55,284 nucleotides of DNA from Streptomyces sp. CB01881 (GTDB taxonomy: Bacteria > Actinomycetota > Actinomycetes > Streptomycetales > Streptomycetaceae). The stretch is from positions 7,096,644-7,151,927 of the forward strand of contig NZ_CP026498.1 in assembly GCF_002953255.1 (NCBI RefSeq), in the 5' to 3' direction. This document shows positions 1 to 7,367 of the stretch, piece by piece. Below the pieces are notes generated by a model. The model did not search any database. It was not told where the DNA came from and worked only from the letters and a program-made list of their open reading frames with translations. The translations under genes were made by a program, and so were the position numbers. Each line of letters opens with the position of its first letter. Position 1 is the first letter of the stretch.

Positions 1-207
1 GGGCAGGGCCATGCCGCAGGACTCCGGAGAGCACGCTGACACCCAGGAACTTCACTCCGTGTCCCGCGAAGTCGAGCGGTGACCCGCGGCGCTGGCCGCG
101 CGGAGCTCCGGTGTTGCCTGGGGGCTGGGGTGCCTGGGGGCGCTTCGGTGCCATGGGGAGAACCCTACGTCGCGGATTCCCCTCCATCGGGGCAGGTGTT
201 CGCCTAG

Positions 208-220
208 GCTTGTCACAAGC
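208..220. promoter_or_regulatory. 13-bp perfect palindrome GCTTGT-C-ACAAGC
   Basis: Two perfect 6-bp arms flank a single central base, about 360 bp before the wblA start. The size and symmetry suit a dimeric DNA-binding protein. No regulator can be named from the sequence. Confidence 0.3.
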
Positions 221-243
221 TTGCGACAGCTTCGGTGCGTCAG

Positions 244-267
244 CATCACTCACTCTTGTGAGTGATG
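244..267. promoter_or_regulatory. 24-bp inverted repeat with 10-bp perfect arms upstream of wblA
   Basis: CATCACTCAC and GTGAGTGATG flank the loop TCTT. The arms contain TCACTC and GAGTGA, which fit the BldD half-sites TNACNC and GNGTNA (recalled consensus), although the spacing is not the usual single base. wblA is a known BldD target in Streptomyces, so an operator role is plausible but unproven. Confidence 0.45.
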
Positions 268-406
268 AGGTTTGCCCGAATTGCCCCTCTCTGGAGTGTT
301 TTTGAGGCACCTGTCGCCAGCTGTGCCCCTGCTTTTGGTGGCACTCCGTGATCGCTCGCGTGGCGAGAGTGGTCCTCGTTTTCTTGGCAAGGCTTGCGAC
401 CTGCAG

Positions 407-422
407 TCACTCCAACGAGTGA
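407..422. promoter_or_regulatory. Inverted repeat TCACTC-N4-GAGTGA upstream of wblA
   Basis: Perfect 6-bp arms reuse the same TCACTC/GAGTGA words as the 24-bp repeat at 244-267, about 155 bp closer to wblA. Two copies of one word pair in the same leader suggest a double operator, with BldD the first candidate by half-site resemblance. Confidence 0.45.
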
Positions 423-513
423 GCTGACCGATACCCATAGTCCAATCGGGTCATTCGAGATTGAGCCCGAAGGGGCTGTTGCAAGCTGTCGTTCTTCCGT
501 AACGTCCTCAACT

Positions 514-537
514 GGCAACGGTGAATATGCCGTTGCC
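514..537 (+). promoter_or_regulatory. Leader hairpin 40 nt before the wblA start codon
   Basis: GGCAACGG and CCGTTGCC form a perfect 8-bp stem around an 8-nt AT-rich loop. If the wblA transcript starts upstream, this stem would sit in its 5' untranslated region and could affect stability or translation. It could instead be a DNA operator. Confidence 0.35.
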
Positions 538-577
538 GCCGTGGGGGAGCCTCGATTCGGGAGAGGACGGCGCCGGC

Positions 578-901
578 ATGGGCTGGGTAGACGACTGGAG
601 TGCGCAGGCCGCCTGCCGCACTAGTGATCCGGACGAACTTTTCGTCCAGGGGGCGGCGCAGAATCGCGCCAAGGCGGTGTGCAGCGGGTGCCCCGTCCGC
701 ACGGAGTGCCTGGCGGATGCGCTGGACAACCGGGTGGAGTTCGGGGTCTGGGGTGGAATGACGGAGCGCGAGCGCCGGGCGCTGCTGCGCCGCCGGCCGA
801 CGGTGATGTCGTGGCGGCGGCTGCTGGAGACCGCCCGCACCGAGTACGAGGAGTCCCTCGCCACCGGAGTGATACTGACGGACTACGCCCAGGCGGGCTG
901 A
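578..901 (+). CDS. wblA: WhiB-like Fe-S transcription factor WblA
   Basis: A 107-aa WhiB-family protein. The four cluster-binding cysteines are C13, C35, C38 and C44 (C-X21-C-X2-C-X5-C), followed by the G[V/I]WGG turn at residues 56-60 and a basic C-terminal segment RRALLRRR expected to contact DNA or sigma factor. Family knowledge: WblA is a pleiotropic regulator needed for sporulation and represses antibiotic production in Streptomyces. The ATG at 578 is chosen because GAGAGGA lies 8-11 nt upstream and the protein then begins MGWV, as in the S. coelicolor protein as I recall it. A longer in-frame start at 521 lacks a ribosome site. The gene is monocistronic and convergent with the ATPase gene that ends at 972. 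Confidence 0.95.
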   Translation: MGWVDDWSAQAACRTSDPDELFVQGAAQNRAKAVCSGCPVRTECLADALDNRVEFGVWGGMTERERRALLRRRPTVMSWRRLLETARTEYEESLATGVILTDYAQAG

Positions 902-971
902 ACACCCCGCCACCGCACACCGCGGTCCGTCACCGCGGACGTGCGCCGCGAGTCCGTCACCACACCGCGGC

Positions 972-2162
972 CTACACGGCACCGCTCAGGCGGTCGCCGA
1001 TGGCCCGCAGCCCGTCCAGGTCGTGGACGTCTCCGGGCAGCGCGGCGACCTCGACGATCGGCACGTCCGGGTAGACCGAGACGAAGCGGTCGCGGGTGCG
1101 GCGCTCCCGCACCATGATCTGCATCCGCTCCGCGTGCAGCCGCAGCAGTCCGGCCGCGAGCAGCTCGGCCTCCGGGGAGGCGTTCTCCGAGCCGTTCTCC
1201 TCCAGTGCCTCGGCCGCCGCCAGCGCGCGCTCCGAGGTGAGCTGGGGGGCGCCCGTCCCGTGCACCCGGTTGAGCACCAGTCCGGCCAGCGGCATCCGGT
1301 CGGCGGCCAGGCGGTCGACGAAGTAGGCCGCCTCGCGCAGCGCGTCCCGTTCGGGTGCGGCCACCACGAGGAACGCCGTGCCCGGTGCCTTGAGCAGCTG
1401 GTACGTCCGGTCGGCGCGCTCACGGAAACCGCCGAACATCGAGTCCATCGCGCTGACGAAGGTCTGCACGTCCGTCAGCAGCTGGGCGCCGAAGATCTTG
1501 CCCAGGGTGCCGGTGAGCAGGCCCATCCCCGCGTTCAGGAACCTCATCGCGCTGCGTCCGCCGACCTTGGCCGGCGCGGTCAGGATGCGGATCACCTTGC
1601 CGTCCAGGAAGGACCCGAGCCGGTTCGGCGCGTCCAGGAAGTCCAGCGCGGACCGGGACGGCGGGGTGTCGACGACGATGAGGTCCCACTCCTCGGCCGC
1701 GCGGAGCTGGCCGAGCTTCTCCATCGCCATGTACTCCTGGGTGCCCGCGAAGCCGGCCGAGAGCGACTGGTAGAACGGGTTCTCCATGATCGCCCGGGCC
1801 CGTTCGGGCTCGGCGTGGGCCAGCACGACCTCGTCGAAGGTCCGCTTCATGTCGAGCATCATGGCCTGGAGCTCGCCGTCCCCGTTGACGCCCTTGACCA
1901 CCCGCGGGGTGTTGTCCAGCTCGGTCAGGCCCATCGACTGGGCGAGCCGGCGGGCCGGGTCGATGGTGAGCACGACGACCTTGCGGCCGCGCTCGGCGGC
2001 CCGCAGCCCGAGGGCCGCGGCGGTGGTGGTCTTGCCGACGCCGCCCGAGCCGCAGCAGACGATGATCCTGGTCTTCGGGTCGTCGATCAGCTCGTCCACG
2101 CCGAGCCTGCGCCCGCTGCCGCGCACCCCGTTGTCGCCGTTGCCCACGCCGCCCCCGCTCAC
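972..2162 (-). CDS. ArsA/Get3-like ATPase, second of a pair
   Basis: A 396-aa P-loop ATPase of the ArsA/GET3 (SIMIBI) class. The Walker A motif GSGGVGKTT is at residues 38-46, and an IVVDTPP switch segment and a SALDFLDAP stretch follow. Such proteins are soluble homodimers or heterodimers coupling ATP to metal efflux or membrane-protein targeting. In actinobacteria this pair lies beside wblA without arsenic genes, so arsenite export is doubtful. The GTG start overlaps the stop of the upstream paralogue in a GTGA, showing translational coupling and suggesting a heterodimer. No ArsB or ArsR gene is near. The TAG stop is 70 bp from the convergent wblA stop. Confidence 0.85.
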   Translation of the reverse strand: MSGGGVGNGDNGVRGSGRRLGVDELIDDPKTRIIVCCGSGGVGKTTTAAALGLRAAERGRKVVVLTIDPARRLAQSMGLTELDNTPRVVKGVNGDGELQAMMLDMKRTFDEVVLAHAEPERARAIMENPFYQSLSAGFAGTQEYMAMEKLGQLRAAEEWDLIVVDTPPSRSALDFLDAPNRLGSFLDGKVIRILTAPAKVGGRSAMRFLNAGMGLLTGTLGKIFGAQLLTDVQTFVSAMDSMFGGFRERADRTYQLLKAPGTAFLVVAAPERDALREAAYFVDRLAADRMPLAGLVLNRVHGTGAPQLTSERALAAAEALEENGSENASPEAELLAAGLLRLHAERMQIMVRERRTRDRFVSVYPDVPIVEVAALPGDVHDLDGLRAIGDRLSGAV

Positions 2163-3235
2163 GCCGCCCCCTGACGCTTCAGCTCGCCCGCCAGCCGGTA
2201 GAGCCCGCCGAGGTCCACGCCCTCGCCCAGCAGCGGAAGTTCGTAGGTGGGGAGCTTCAGCTGCTGGAGGTCGGCGCGCTGTTCGCGCTCCAGCTCCACC
2301 CGCTCGGCGTGCTCCCGGGCCTGTTCGAGAAGTGGGTCGAGCAGCGGCTCCACCGCCGCCCGGACCGTGTCCGGCCTGCGCGAACGCCCGCCGAGGCCCG
2401 CCTCGCCGAGGGCCAGCGCGACCTCCTCGCGGTGGTCCCCGTCGACGGCGGCCACCGCGGCCGCGTCCAGGACCGGGGGCCGGACCATGTTCACCAGTAC
2501 CCCGCCCACCGGGAGGGCGGCCTCGCGCAGCTCGGCGAAGCCGTCGACGGTCTCCTGCACCGGCATCTCCTCCAGCAGGGTGACCAGGTGCACCGCGGTC
2601 TCCGGCGACCTCAGCACCCGCATCACGGCCTGCGCCTGGGTGTGGATCGGCCCGATCCGGGCCAGCCCGGCCACCTCGGAGTTCACGTTCAGGAAGCGGG
2701 TGAGCCGGCCGGTCGGCGGCGCGTCCATCACCACCGCGTCGTACGTGCGCCGCCCGTCCGGGCCCTTGCGCCGGGCCGCCTCGCAGGCCTTGCCGGTGAG
2801 CAGCACGTCCCGGACGCCGGGCGCGACGGTGGTGGCGAAGTCGACGAAGCCGACCTTCTGCAGCGCCTTGCCGGCCCGGCCGAGCTTGTAGAACATGTCG
2901 AGGTATTCGAGCAGTGCCTGCTCGGTGTCGATGGCCAGGGCGAAGACCTCGCCGCCGGCGGCCCCGCCTCCCGCGGGCAGCCCCAGCTGGGCGCGCGAGA
3001 CCGACGCGATCCGCCGCTCCTCGTACGGCAGCGCGGCGATCCCGAACAGCTCGGCGATGCCCTGGCGGCCCTCCACCTCGATCAGCAGGGTCCGCTTGCC
3101 CTCGGCGGCGAGGGCCAGTGCCAGCGCCGCCGCCAGGGTGGTCTTCCCGGTGCCGCCCTTTCCGCTGACCACGTGCAGCCGGACGCCCTCCCAGTCGGGA
3201 TCGCGCCGGGCCGCCTGGCCGGGGGTGCGTGCCAC
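2159..3235 (-). CDS. ArsA/Get3-like ATPase, first of a pair
   Basis: A 358-aa ArsA-family ATPase with a near-N-terminal P-loop GKGGTGKTT, including the signature lysine of the deviant Walker A, and an AVVMDAPPTGR switch segment. It shares its fold with the downstream gene at 972-2162 and overlaps it by 4 bp, so the two are probably made stoichiometrically. The GTG at 3235 is chosen because GGAGACGGAG sits just upstream and the protein then begins VARTPGQ, close to the start I recall for the Streptomyces orthologue; an open frame extends to 3295 without a better ribosome site. The biological role of the pair is not established. Gene 3463-3621 is divergent. Confidence 0.85.
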   Translation of the reverse strand: MARTPGQAARRDPDWEGVRLHVVSGKGGTGKTTLAAALALALAAEGKRTLLIEVEGRQGIAELFGIAALPYEERRIASVSRAQLGLPAGGGAAGGEVFALAIDTEQALLEYLDMFYKLGRAGKALQKVGFVDFATTVAPGVRDVLLTGKACEAARRKGPDGRRTYDAVVMDAPPTGRLTRFLNVNSEVAGLARIGPIHTQAQAVMRVLRSPETAVHLVTLLEEMPVQETVDGFAELREAALPVGGVLVNMVRPPVLDAAAVAAVDGDHREEVALALGEAGLGGRSRRPDTVRAAVEPLLDPLLEQAREHAERVELEREQRADLQQLKLPTYELPLLGEGVDLGGLYRLAGELKRQGAA

Positions 3236-3450
3236 GCTCCGTCTCCGTCCGTCTCCGAGGGCCGAGGGCCGAGGGGCACCGCGGGCCGGCGCCACTCGGG
3301 CGCCATCCCACAGGTGCCCTCCCGCGAGAGTAACCAGGGACCGCGCCGGATGCCGGGAGCATCAGGGGAGCCGGGCCTGAATCATGCCCGGTTTGTGGGC
3401 CACCTCACACGCGCGTCCGCGGGCCGCACGGCTCGCGGGGGCCGCTCGTC

Positions 3451-3456
3451 TAGAGT
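3451..3456 (+). promoter_or_regulatory. -10 hexamer TAGAGT of a probable leaderless promoter
   Basis: TAGAGT ends 6 nt before the ATG at 3463, placing the expected transcription start on or next to the start codon. No clear Shine-Dalgarno sequence precedes that ATG. No good -35 box is evident. Confidence 0.5.
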
Positions 3457-3462
3457 CTGGCC

Positions 3463-3621
3463 ATGACCAAGTGGGAATACATGACGGCGCCGCTGCTCGT
3501 GCACGCGACCAAGCAGATTCTGGACAACTTCGGCGAGGACGGCTGGGAGCTCGTCCAGGTCGTGCCCGGCCCGAACCCGGAGCAGCTGGTGGCCTACTTC
3601 AAGCGGGAGAAGAACGCATGA
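3463..3621 (+). CDS. Small DUF4177 protein
   Basis: A 52-aa protein starting MTKWEYMTAPLLVH and ending YFKREKNA. The W-E-Y opening and the GWELVQVVPGP segment are typical of the DUF4177 family, small single-domain proteins of unknown function. It overlaps the RidA gene by 4 bp (ATGA), so the two are translationally coupled, an arrangement I recall as conserved in Streptomyces. The start lacks a ribosome site but has a -10 hexamer at leaderless distance. Whether the protein assists the RidA-like enzyme is unknown. Confidence 0.85.
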   Translation: MTKWEYMTAPLLVHATKQILDNFGEDGWELVQVVPGPNPEQLVAYFKREKNA

Positions 3622-4088
3622 GCAAGGTCGAGGAGAAGCTCGCCGAGCTGGGTCTGACCCTGCCGCCGGTGGCCGCACCGGTCGCCGCCTACGTGCCGGC
3701 CCTGCGCTCGGGCGAGTTCGTCTTCACCTCCGGCCAGCTGCCGATGGTGGGCGGCAAGCTGCCGAGCACCGGCAAGGTCGGCGCCGAGGTCACCCCGGAG
3801 GAGGCCAAGCAGCTCGCGCAGACCTGCGCGCTGAACGCGCTGGCCGCCATCAAGTCGGTGATCGGCGACCTGGACCACATCGAGCGCGTCGTGAAGGTGG
3901 TCGGGTTCGTCGCCTCCGCCGCCGACTTCACCGGGCAGCCGGGCGTCATCAACGGCGCCAGCGAGCTGCTCGGCCAGGTGCTGGGCGAGGCCGGCGTGCA
4001 CGCCCGCAGCGCGGTCGGCGTCGCGGTGCTGCCGCTGGACGCGCCGGTCGAGATCGAGCTCCAGGTCCGGGTCAAGGCCGGGGCCTGA
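3618..4088 (+). CDS. RidA/YjgF/YER057c-family protein
   Basis: A 156-aa protein of the RidA superfamily, which forms trimers; its best-known members hydrolyse reactive enamine/imine intermediates released by PLP enzymes such as threonine dehydratase. The segment FVFTSGQLPMVGGKLP (about residues 35-50), the central A-L-N-A-L-A-A-I-K helix and the C-terminal V-E-I-E-L strand fit the fold. At 156 aa it belongs to the longer RidA-like subgroup (typical RidA is about 130 aa) and lacks an obvious conserved R before the C-terminal strand, so deaminase activity is not certain. The ATG overlaps the stop of the DUF4177 gene. Confidence 0.85.
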   Translation: MSKVEEKLAELGLTLPPVAAPVAAYVPALRSGEFVFTSGQLPMVGGKLPSTGKVGAEVTPEEAKQLAQTCALNALAAIKSVIGDLDHIERVVKVVGFVASAADFTGQPGVINGASELLGQVLGEAGVHARSAVGVAVLPLDAPVEIELQVRVKAGA

Positions 4089-4155
4089 CCACCGGGCACC
4101 GTTCGGACAGATCACGAGGCGGGGTTGGGCCTGTCCAACCCCGCCTCCGTGCGCT

Positions 4156-4161
4156 TAGCAT
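4156..4161 (+). promoter_or_regulatory. -10 hexamer TAGCAT of a probable leaderless promoter
   Basis: TAGCAT ends 6 nt before the ATG at 4168, and that start has no Shine-Dalgarno sequence. The geometry is the same as upstream of the genes at 3463, 11105 and 46144. Confidence 0.5.
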
Positions 4162-4167
4162 CCGGGC

Positions 4168-5034
4168 ATGGACCATCGAGCAACGACGCTCCCGATGCCG
4201 CCGGGCTGGCCCGCCCGGATCCGGGCGGTCGAGTCCGGCGAGCTGACCCCGCCGGTTCCCCGGCCCGCCGCCACCGTGGTGCTGCTGCGGGACGCGGCCG
4301 CCGGGCCGGAGGCCTACCTGCTGCGACGGCGCACCTCGATGGCCTTCGCCGCCGGCATGTACGCCTACCCGGGCGGCGGGGTGGACCCGCGCGACGCCGA
4401 GGCCGAGATCGGCTGGGCCGGCCCGGGCCCGCAGGAGTGGGCCGAGCGGCTCGGCGTGGACGCCCGGACCGCGCAGGCGGTGGTCTGCGCGGCCGTCCGC
4501 GAGACCTTCGAGGAGGCCGGCGTCCTGCTGGCCGGCCCGGACGCCGCCAGCACGGCCGAGCCCCGGGACTGGAGCGCCGAGCGGGCCGCCCTGGAGGCCC
4601 ACGAGTTCTCCTTCGCCGACTTCCTCCGCAAGCACGACCTGCTGCTCCGCAGTGACCTGCTGGCCGGCTGGGCCCGCTGGGTCACCCCCGAGTTCGAGGA
4701 GCGCCGGTACGACACCTGGTTCTTCGTCGCGGCCCTGCCGCCGGGCCAGCGTGCCGCGCTGGAGGTCGGCGAGGCCGACCGGGTCGCCTGGCTGACCCCG
4801 GCCGAGGCGGTCCGCGGCCACGAGGAGGGCCGGTTCGGCATGCTGCCGCCCACCGTCACGGTGCTGCGCGAGCTGCTGCCGGTGAGCGGCGCCGCCGAGG
4901 CCCTCGACGCGGCCGCGGGCCGGTCGCTGGACCCGGTCCTCGGCCGGGCCGAGGTCCGGGGCGATCGGGTGACCGTCCGCTGGCCGGGGTACGAGGAGCT
5001 CACCATCGACGGGGACTTTCCCGCAGACCGCTGA
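4168..5034 (+). CDS. NUDIX hydrolase, NUDT19-like with split Nudix box
   Basis: A 288-aa protein. The glycine-rich YPGGGVDPRD start of the Nudix motif (residues 68-76) is separated by about 35 residues from the catalytic helix RETFEEAGV (111-119). This insertion within the box is typical of the NUDT19/RP2p-like branch, whose characterised members hydrolyse CoA or acyl-CoA diphosphates. The substrate here is inferred, not shown. The C-terminal 100 residues include a W-F-F-V-A-ALP strand and a LTPAEAV helix as in related proteins. The ATG follows a -10-like hexamer at leaderless distance. The metallo-beta-lactamase gene follows on the same strand after a 58-aa gene. Confidence 0.8.
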   Translation: MDHRATTLPMPPGWPARIRAVESGELTPPVPRPAATVVLLRDAAAGPEAYLLRRRTSMAFAAGMYAYPGGGVDPRDAEAEIGWAGPGPQEWAERLGVDARTAQAVVCAAVRETFEEAGVLLAGPDAASTAEPRDWSAERAALEAHEFSFADFLRKHDLLLRSDLLAGWARWVTPEFEERRYDTWFFVAALPPGQRAALEVGEADRVAWLTPAEAVRGHEEGRFGMLPPTVTVLRELLPVSGAAEALDAAAGRSLDPVLGRAEVRGDRVTVRWPGYEELTIDGDFPADR

Positions 5035-5156
5035 TGGCCGTAGCACCGCTGGTACCCGCAGACCACCGGTGTCCCCGGACCGCCGACGTCCCGGGAGCGC
5101 CGAAACCCACAGACCACCGGAGTTCCGGAAACCCACCGAGGAAGGACCGACGCCCG

Positions 5157-5333
5157 ATGACCCACAACGACGTGGCTCGCCGGACGGCGCGCTCGATGCC
5201 CGCCCGCAGCCTGACCACCCGCACTCTCCCCGGTGACGGCGACTCCGTCCCCTTCCCGGAGGTGGTGCAGCGCGCCCTCGTCCGGGCCGTTCCGTCGCGT
5301 CTGTTGCGCCGGGTCAGCGAGGGCGGCCGGTGA
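5157..5333 (+). CDS. 58-aa basic protein coupled to a metallo-beta-lactamase gene
   Basis: The frame starts at an ATG with GAGGAAGGA about 10 nt upstream and encodes MTHNDVARRTARSM... ending RRVSEGGR. It is rich in arginine, has no membrane segment or cysteine, and matches no family I know. Its TGA overlaps the GTG of the next gene (GTGA), so its translation probably feeds that start. It may be a true small protein or a translated leader peptide. An in-frame extension upstream to 5034 lacks a ribosome site. Confidence 0.55.
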   Translation: MTHNDVARRTARSMPARSLTTRTLPGDGDSVPFPEVVQRALVRAVPSRLLRRVSEGGR

Positions 5334-6151
5334 GCGGACTCCTCCCGGGTGACCCCGCCGCCGCCATCGGCGGCGAGGCCACCCCCCGGGCACTCTGCGT
5401 GCTGGCGCCGAACCCGTCCCCGATGACGCTGGACGGCACCAACACCTGGCTGCTCTCCGAGCCCGGCTCCGACCTCGCGGTGGTCGTCGACCCGGGCCCG
5501 CTCCACGAGGGCCACCTGCGCCGGGTGATCGAGACCGCCGAGCGGCAGGGCAAGCGCATCGCGCTCACCCTGCTCACCCACGGCCACGCCGACCACTCCG
5601 AGGGCGCCGCCCGGTTCGCCGAGCTCACCGGGACGGAGGTCCGCGCCCTGGACCCGGCGTACCGGCTCGGCTCCGAGGGGCTGACCAACGGGCAGCGGCT
5701 GGACGTCGGCGGCCTCGACCTGCGGGTGGTCGCCACCCCCGGGCACACCTCGGACTCGCTGACCTTCCACCTGCCGGCCGACGGCGCGATCCTGACCGGT
5801 GACACCGTCCTGGGACGCGGCACCACGATGGTCGCCCACCCCGACGGCCGCCTCGGCGATTACCTGGACTCGCTGCGCCACCTGCACACGATGGCCTCCG
5901 AGCACGGCGTACGCACCGTGCTGCCCGGCCACGGGCCGGTGCTCGCGGACGCGCTCGGCGCCGTCGACTACTACCTCGCGCACCGGGCCGGCCGGCTCGC
6001 CCAGGTGGAGACGGCGGTCGAGGCCGGACTGCGGACGGCGCCCGAGGTGGTGGCCCGGGTCTACGCCGACGTGGACCGCTCGCTCTGGCCGGCCGCCGAG
6101 CTGTCGGTCCTGGCCCAGCTGCAGTACCTGGAGGAGCACGGGCTGATCTGA
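5330..6151 (+). CDS. Metallo-beta-lactamase fold hydrolase
   Basis: A 273-aa protein with the metal-binding motif HGHADH at residues 84-89, a TPGHTSDS segment, GDTVLGRGTTM and a C-terminal PGHGP histidine. These are the zinc ligands of the glyoxalase II/LACTB2-like branch, which includes thioester hydrolases and nucleases. The N-terminal NPSPMTLDGTNTWLL is characteristic of the LACTB2-like group. The native substrate is unknown. The GTG start overlaps the preceding small gene. A strong bidirectional terminator lies downstream, before convergent crp. Confidence 0.85.
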   Translation: MSGLLPGDPAAAIGGEATPRALCVLAPNPSPMTLDGTNTWLLSEPGSDLAVVVDPGPLHEGHLRRVIETAERQGKRIALTLLTHGHADHSEGAARFAELTGTEVRALDPAYRLGSEGLTNGQRLDVGGLDLRVVATPGHTSDSLTFHLPADGAILTGDTVLGRGTTMVAHPDGRLGDYLDSLRHLHTMASEHGVRTVLPGHGPVLADALGAVDYYLAHRAGRLAQVETAVEAGLRTAPEVVARVYADVDRSLWPAAELSVLAQLQYLEEHGLI

Positions 6152-6235
6152 CCCGGCTGACCCGGTGCGATCCGGCTGACCCGGTCCGGTCCGGTCGGCC
6201 CGACCCGGCCCCTCCGGACCGCACAGCGGCAAGCG

Positions 6236-6271
6236 CGAGGGCCTGTACACCCATCGGTGTACAGGCCCTCG
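6236..6271. terminator. Bidirectional terminator hairpin (16-bp stem)
   Basis: A perfect 16-bp stem beginning CGAGGGCCTGTACACC with the 4-nt loop CATC lies between the convergent metallo-beta-lactamase and crp genes. It has no T-tract, as is usual for actinobacterial terminators. Confidence 0.85.
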
Positions 6272-6305
6272 GCGTGAGCGCGCCCGGGTGAGCGCGCCCG
6301 GACGG

Positions 6306-6980
6306 TCAGCGCGAGCGGCGGGAGAGGCGCTCGACGTCCATCAGGACCACCGCGCGGGCCTCCAGCTTCAGCCAGCCGCGGCCGGCGAAGTCGGCGAGCG
6401 CCTTGTTGACCGTCTCGCGGGAGGCGCCGACCAGCTGGGCCAGCTCCTCCTGGGTGAGGTCGTGGGCGACGTGGATGCCTTCCTCGGACTGCACGCCGAA
6501 GCGGCGGGAGAGGTCCAGCAGGGCCTTGGCGACGCGCCCGGGCACGTCGGAGAAGACCAGGTCGGACATCACGTCGTTGGTCCGGCGGAGTCGGCGGGCG
6601 ATGGCGCGCAGCAGCGCGATCGAGACCTCGGGGCGGGCGTGCAGCCAGGGCTGGAGGTCACCGTGGCCGAGGCCGAGCAGCTTGACCTCGGTCAGCGCGC
6701 TCGCGGTGGCGGTGCGCGGGCCGGGGTCGAACAGCGACAGCTCGCCGATCATCTCGCTGGGGCCGAGGACGGCGAGCATGTTCTCGCGGCCGTCCGGCGA
6801 GGCGCGGTGCAGCTTCACCTTGCCCTCGGCGACGACGTACAGCCGGTCGCCCGGGTCGCCCTCGTGGAACAGCGACTCACCGCGGGCGAGGGTGACCTCG
6901 GTCATGGAAGCGCGCAGCTCGCCGGCCTGTTCGTCGTCGAGTGCCGCGAAGAGTGCGGCGCGCCGCAGAACGTCGTCCAC
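6306..6980 (-). CDS. crp: Crp/Fnr-family cAMP receptor protein
   Basis: A 224-aa regulator. The N-terminal cyclic-nucleotide domain (residues about 10-130) includes the phosphate-binding cassette around GELSLFDPGPRTATA. A long dimer helix follows, then a C-terminal winged helix-turn-helix with LTQEELAQLVGASRETVNKAL. Family knowledge: Streptomyces Crp controls germination, growth and antibiotic precursor supply. The GTG at 6980 is preceded by AAGGAGGA at about 7 nt; the frame opens 33 nt further upstream without a ribosome site. No Cys ligands for an FNR cluster are seen. A GTG-N8-CAC site 57 bp upstream could allow autoregulation. Confidence 0.92.
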   Translation of the reverse strand: MDDVLRRAALFAALDDEQAGELRASMTEVTLARGESLFHEGDPGDRLYVVAEGKVKLHRASPDGRENMLAVLGPSEMIGELSLFDPGPRTATASALTEVKLLGLGHGDLQPWLHARPEVSIALLRAIARRLRRTNDVMSDLVFSDVPGRVAKALLDLSRRFGVQSEEGIHVAHDLTQEELAQLVGASRETVNKALADFAGRGWLKLEARAVVLMDVERLSRRSR

Positions 6981-7367
6981 GTGCTTCCTCCTTCTCGGCC
7001 GTCCGGCTGTCAAGCCCGTCGGCGCAAGTTCGTACAGTGCTCTGCATCACCAAGCATGGCGCATGTCGCTCCGATCATATGAGGAGGGGGTGCGCCGAGG
7101 TGCGCTGCGCGGGGCCATTCGTACCGCCGGTCCGGCCTGCGGGACACCCGGCGCGCCTGTCAGCACAGGGCGATGAGGTGCTGGTCCGCCCGCTGCGGTG
7201 CCGGCCGCCGTGCCCTCCGTCGTCGCGGGGACCCGGCCGAGGATTCGGTCTCAGCTGAATCGATGGAGGCGGTGCCGGTCCCGGGCGCAGGATTCAGGTC
7301 GTCGGCAGCCGACGCAAGACGGCACGACCGCCCGAGAGCCCGACCGCACGAAAGACGGTGACCCCGC
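6981..7367. other. Intergenic region between crp and the PEP-mutase-like gene
   Basis: No convincing gene is present in these 387 bp. The half next to crp is its promoter region and includes a possible Crp site. An AGGAGGGGG tract at about 7081-7089 is followed by GTG, but the frame it opens has no family resemblance and I did not call it. Confidence 0.5.
7037..7050. promoter_or_regulatory. Possible Crp-binding site upstream of crp
   Basis: GTGCTCTGCATCAC has the GTG-N8-CAC spacing of the Streptomyces Crp consensus recalled as GTG-N6-GNCAC, with one mismatch at the inner G. It lies 57 bp upstream of the crp start, where autoregulation would be expected. Confidence 0.3.

Larger units (their letters stand above)
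1..577. other. Long non-coding region upstream of wblA
   Basis: No convincing gene is seen on either strand: the open frames here are short, lack ribosome binding sites and do not show the GC-rich third positions of the neighbours. The sequence is less GC-rich than its surroundings and carries four inverted repeats, listed separately. I read it as the promoter and 5' leader of wblA, whose upstream region is also long in other Streptomyces (recalled knowledge). The upstream gene lies outside the window. Confidence 0.6.

Noticed and set aside
972..3235. An arsenic resistance operon
   Set aside because: There are two ArsA-like ATPases but no arsB, arsC, arsR or acr3, so the arsenic label is not supported.
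972..3362. A single 796-codon minus frame covering both ATPases
   Set aside because: The upstream half is out of frame with the 2159-3235 ATPase and low complexity. The real second ATPase starts at the GTGA overlap at 2162.
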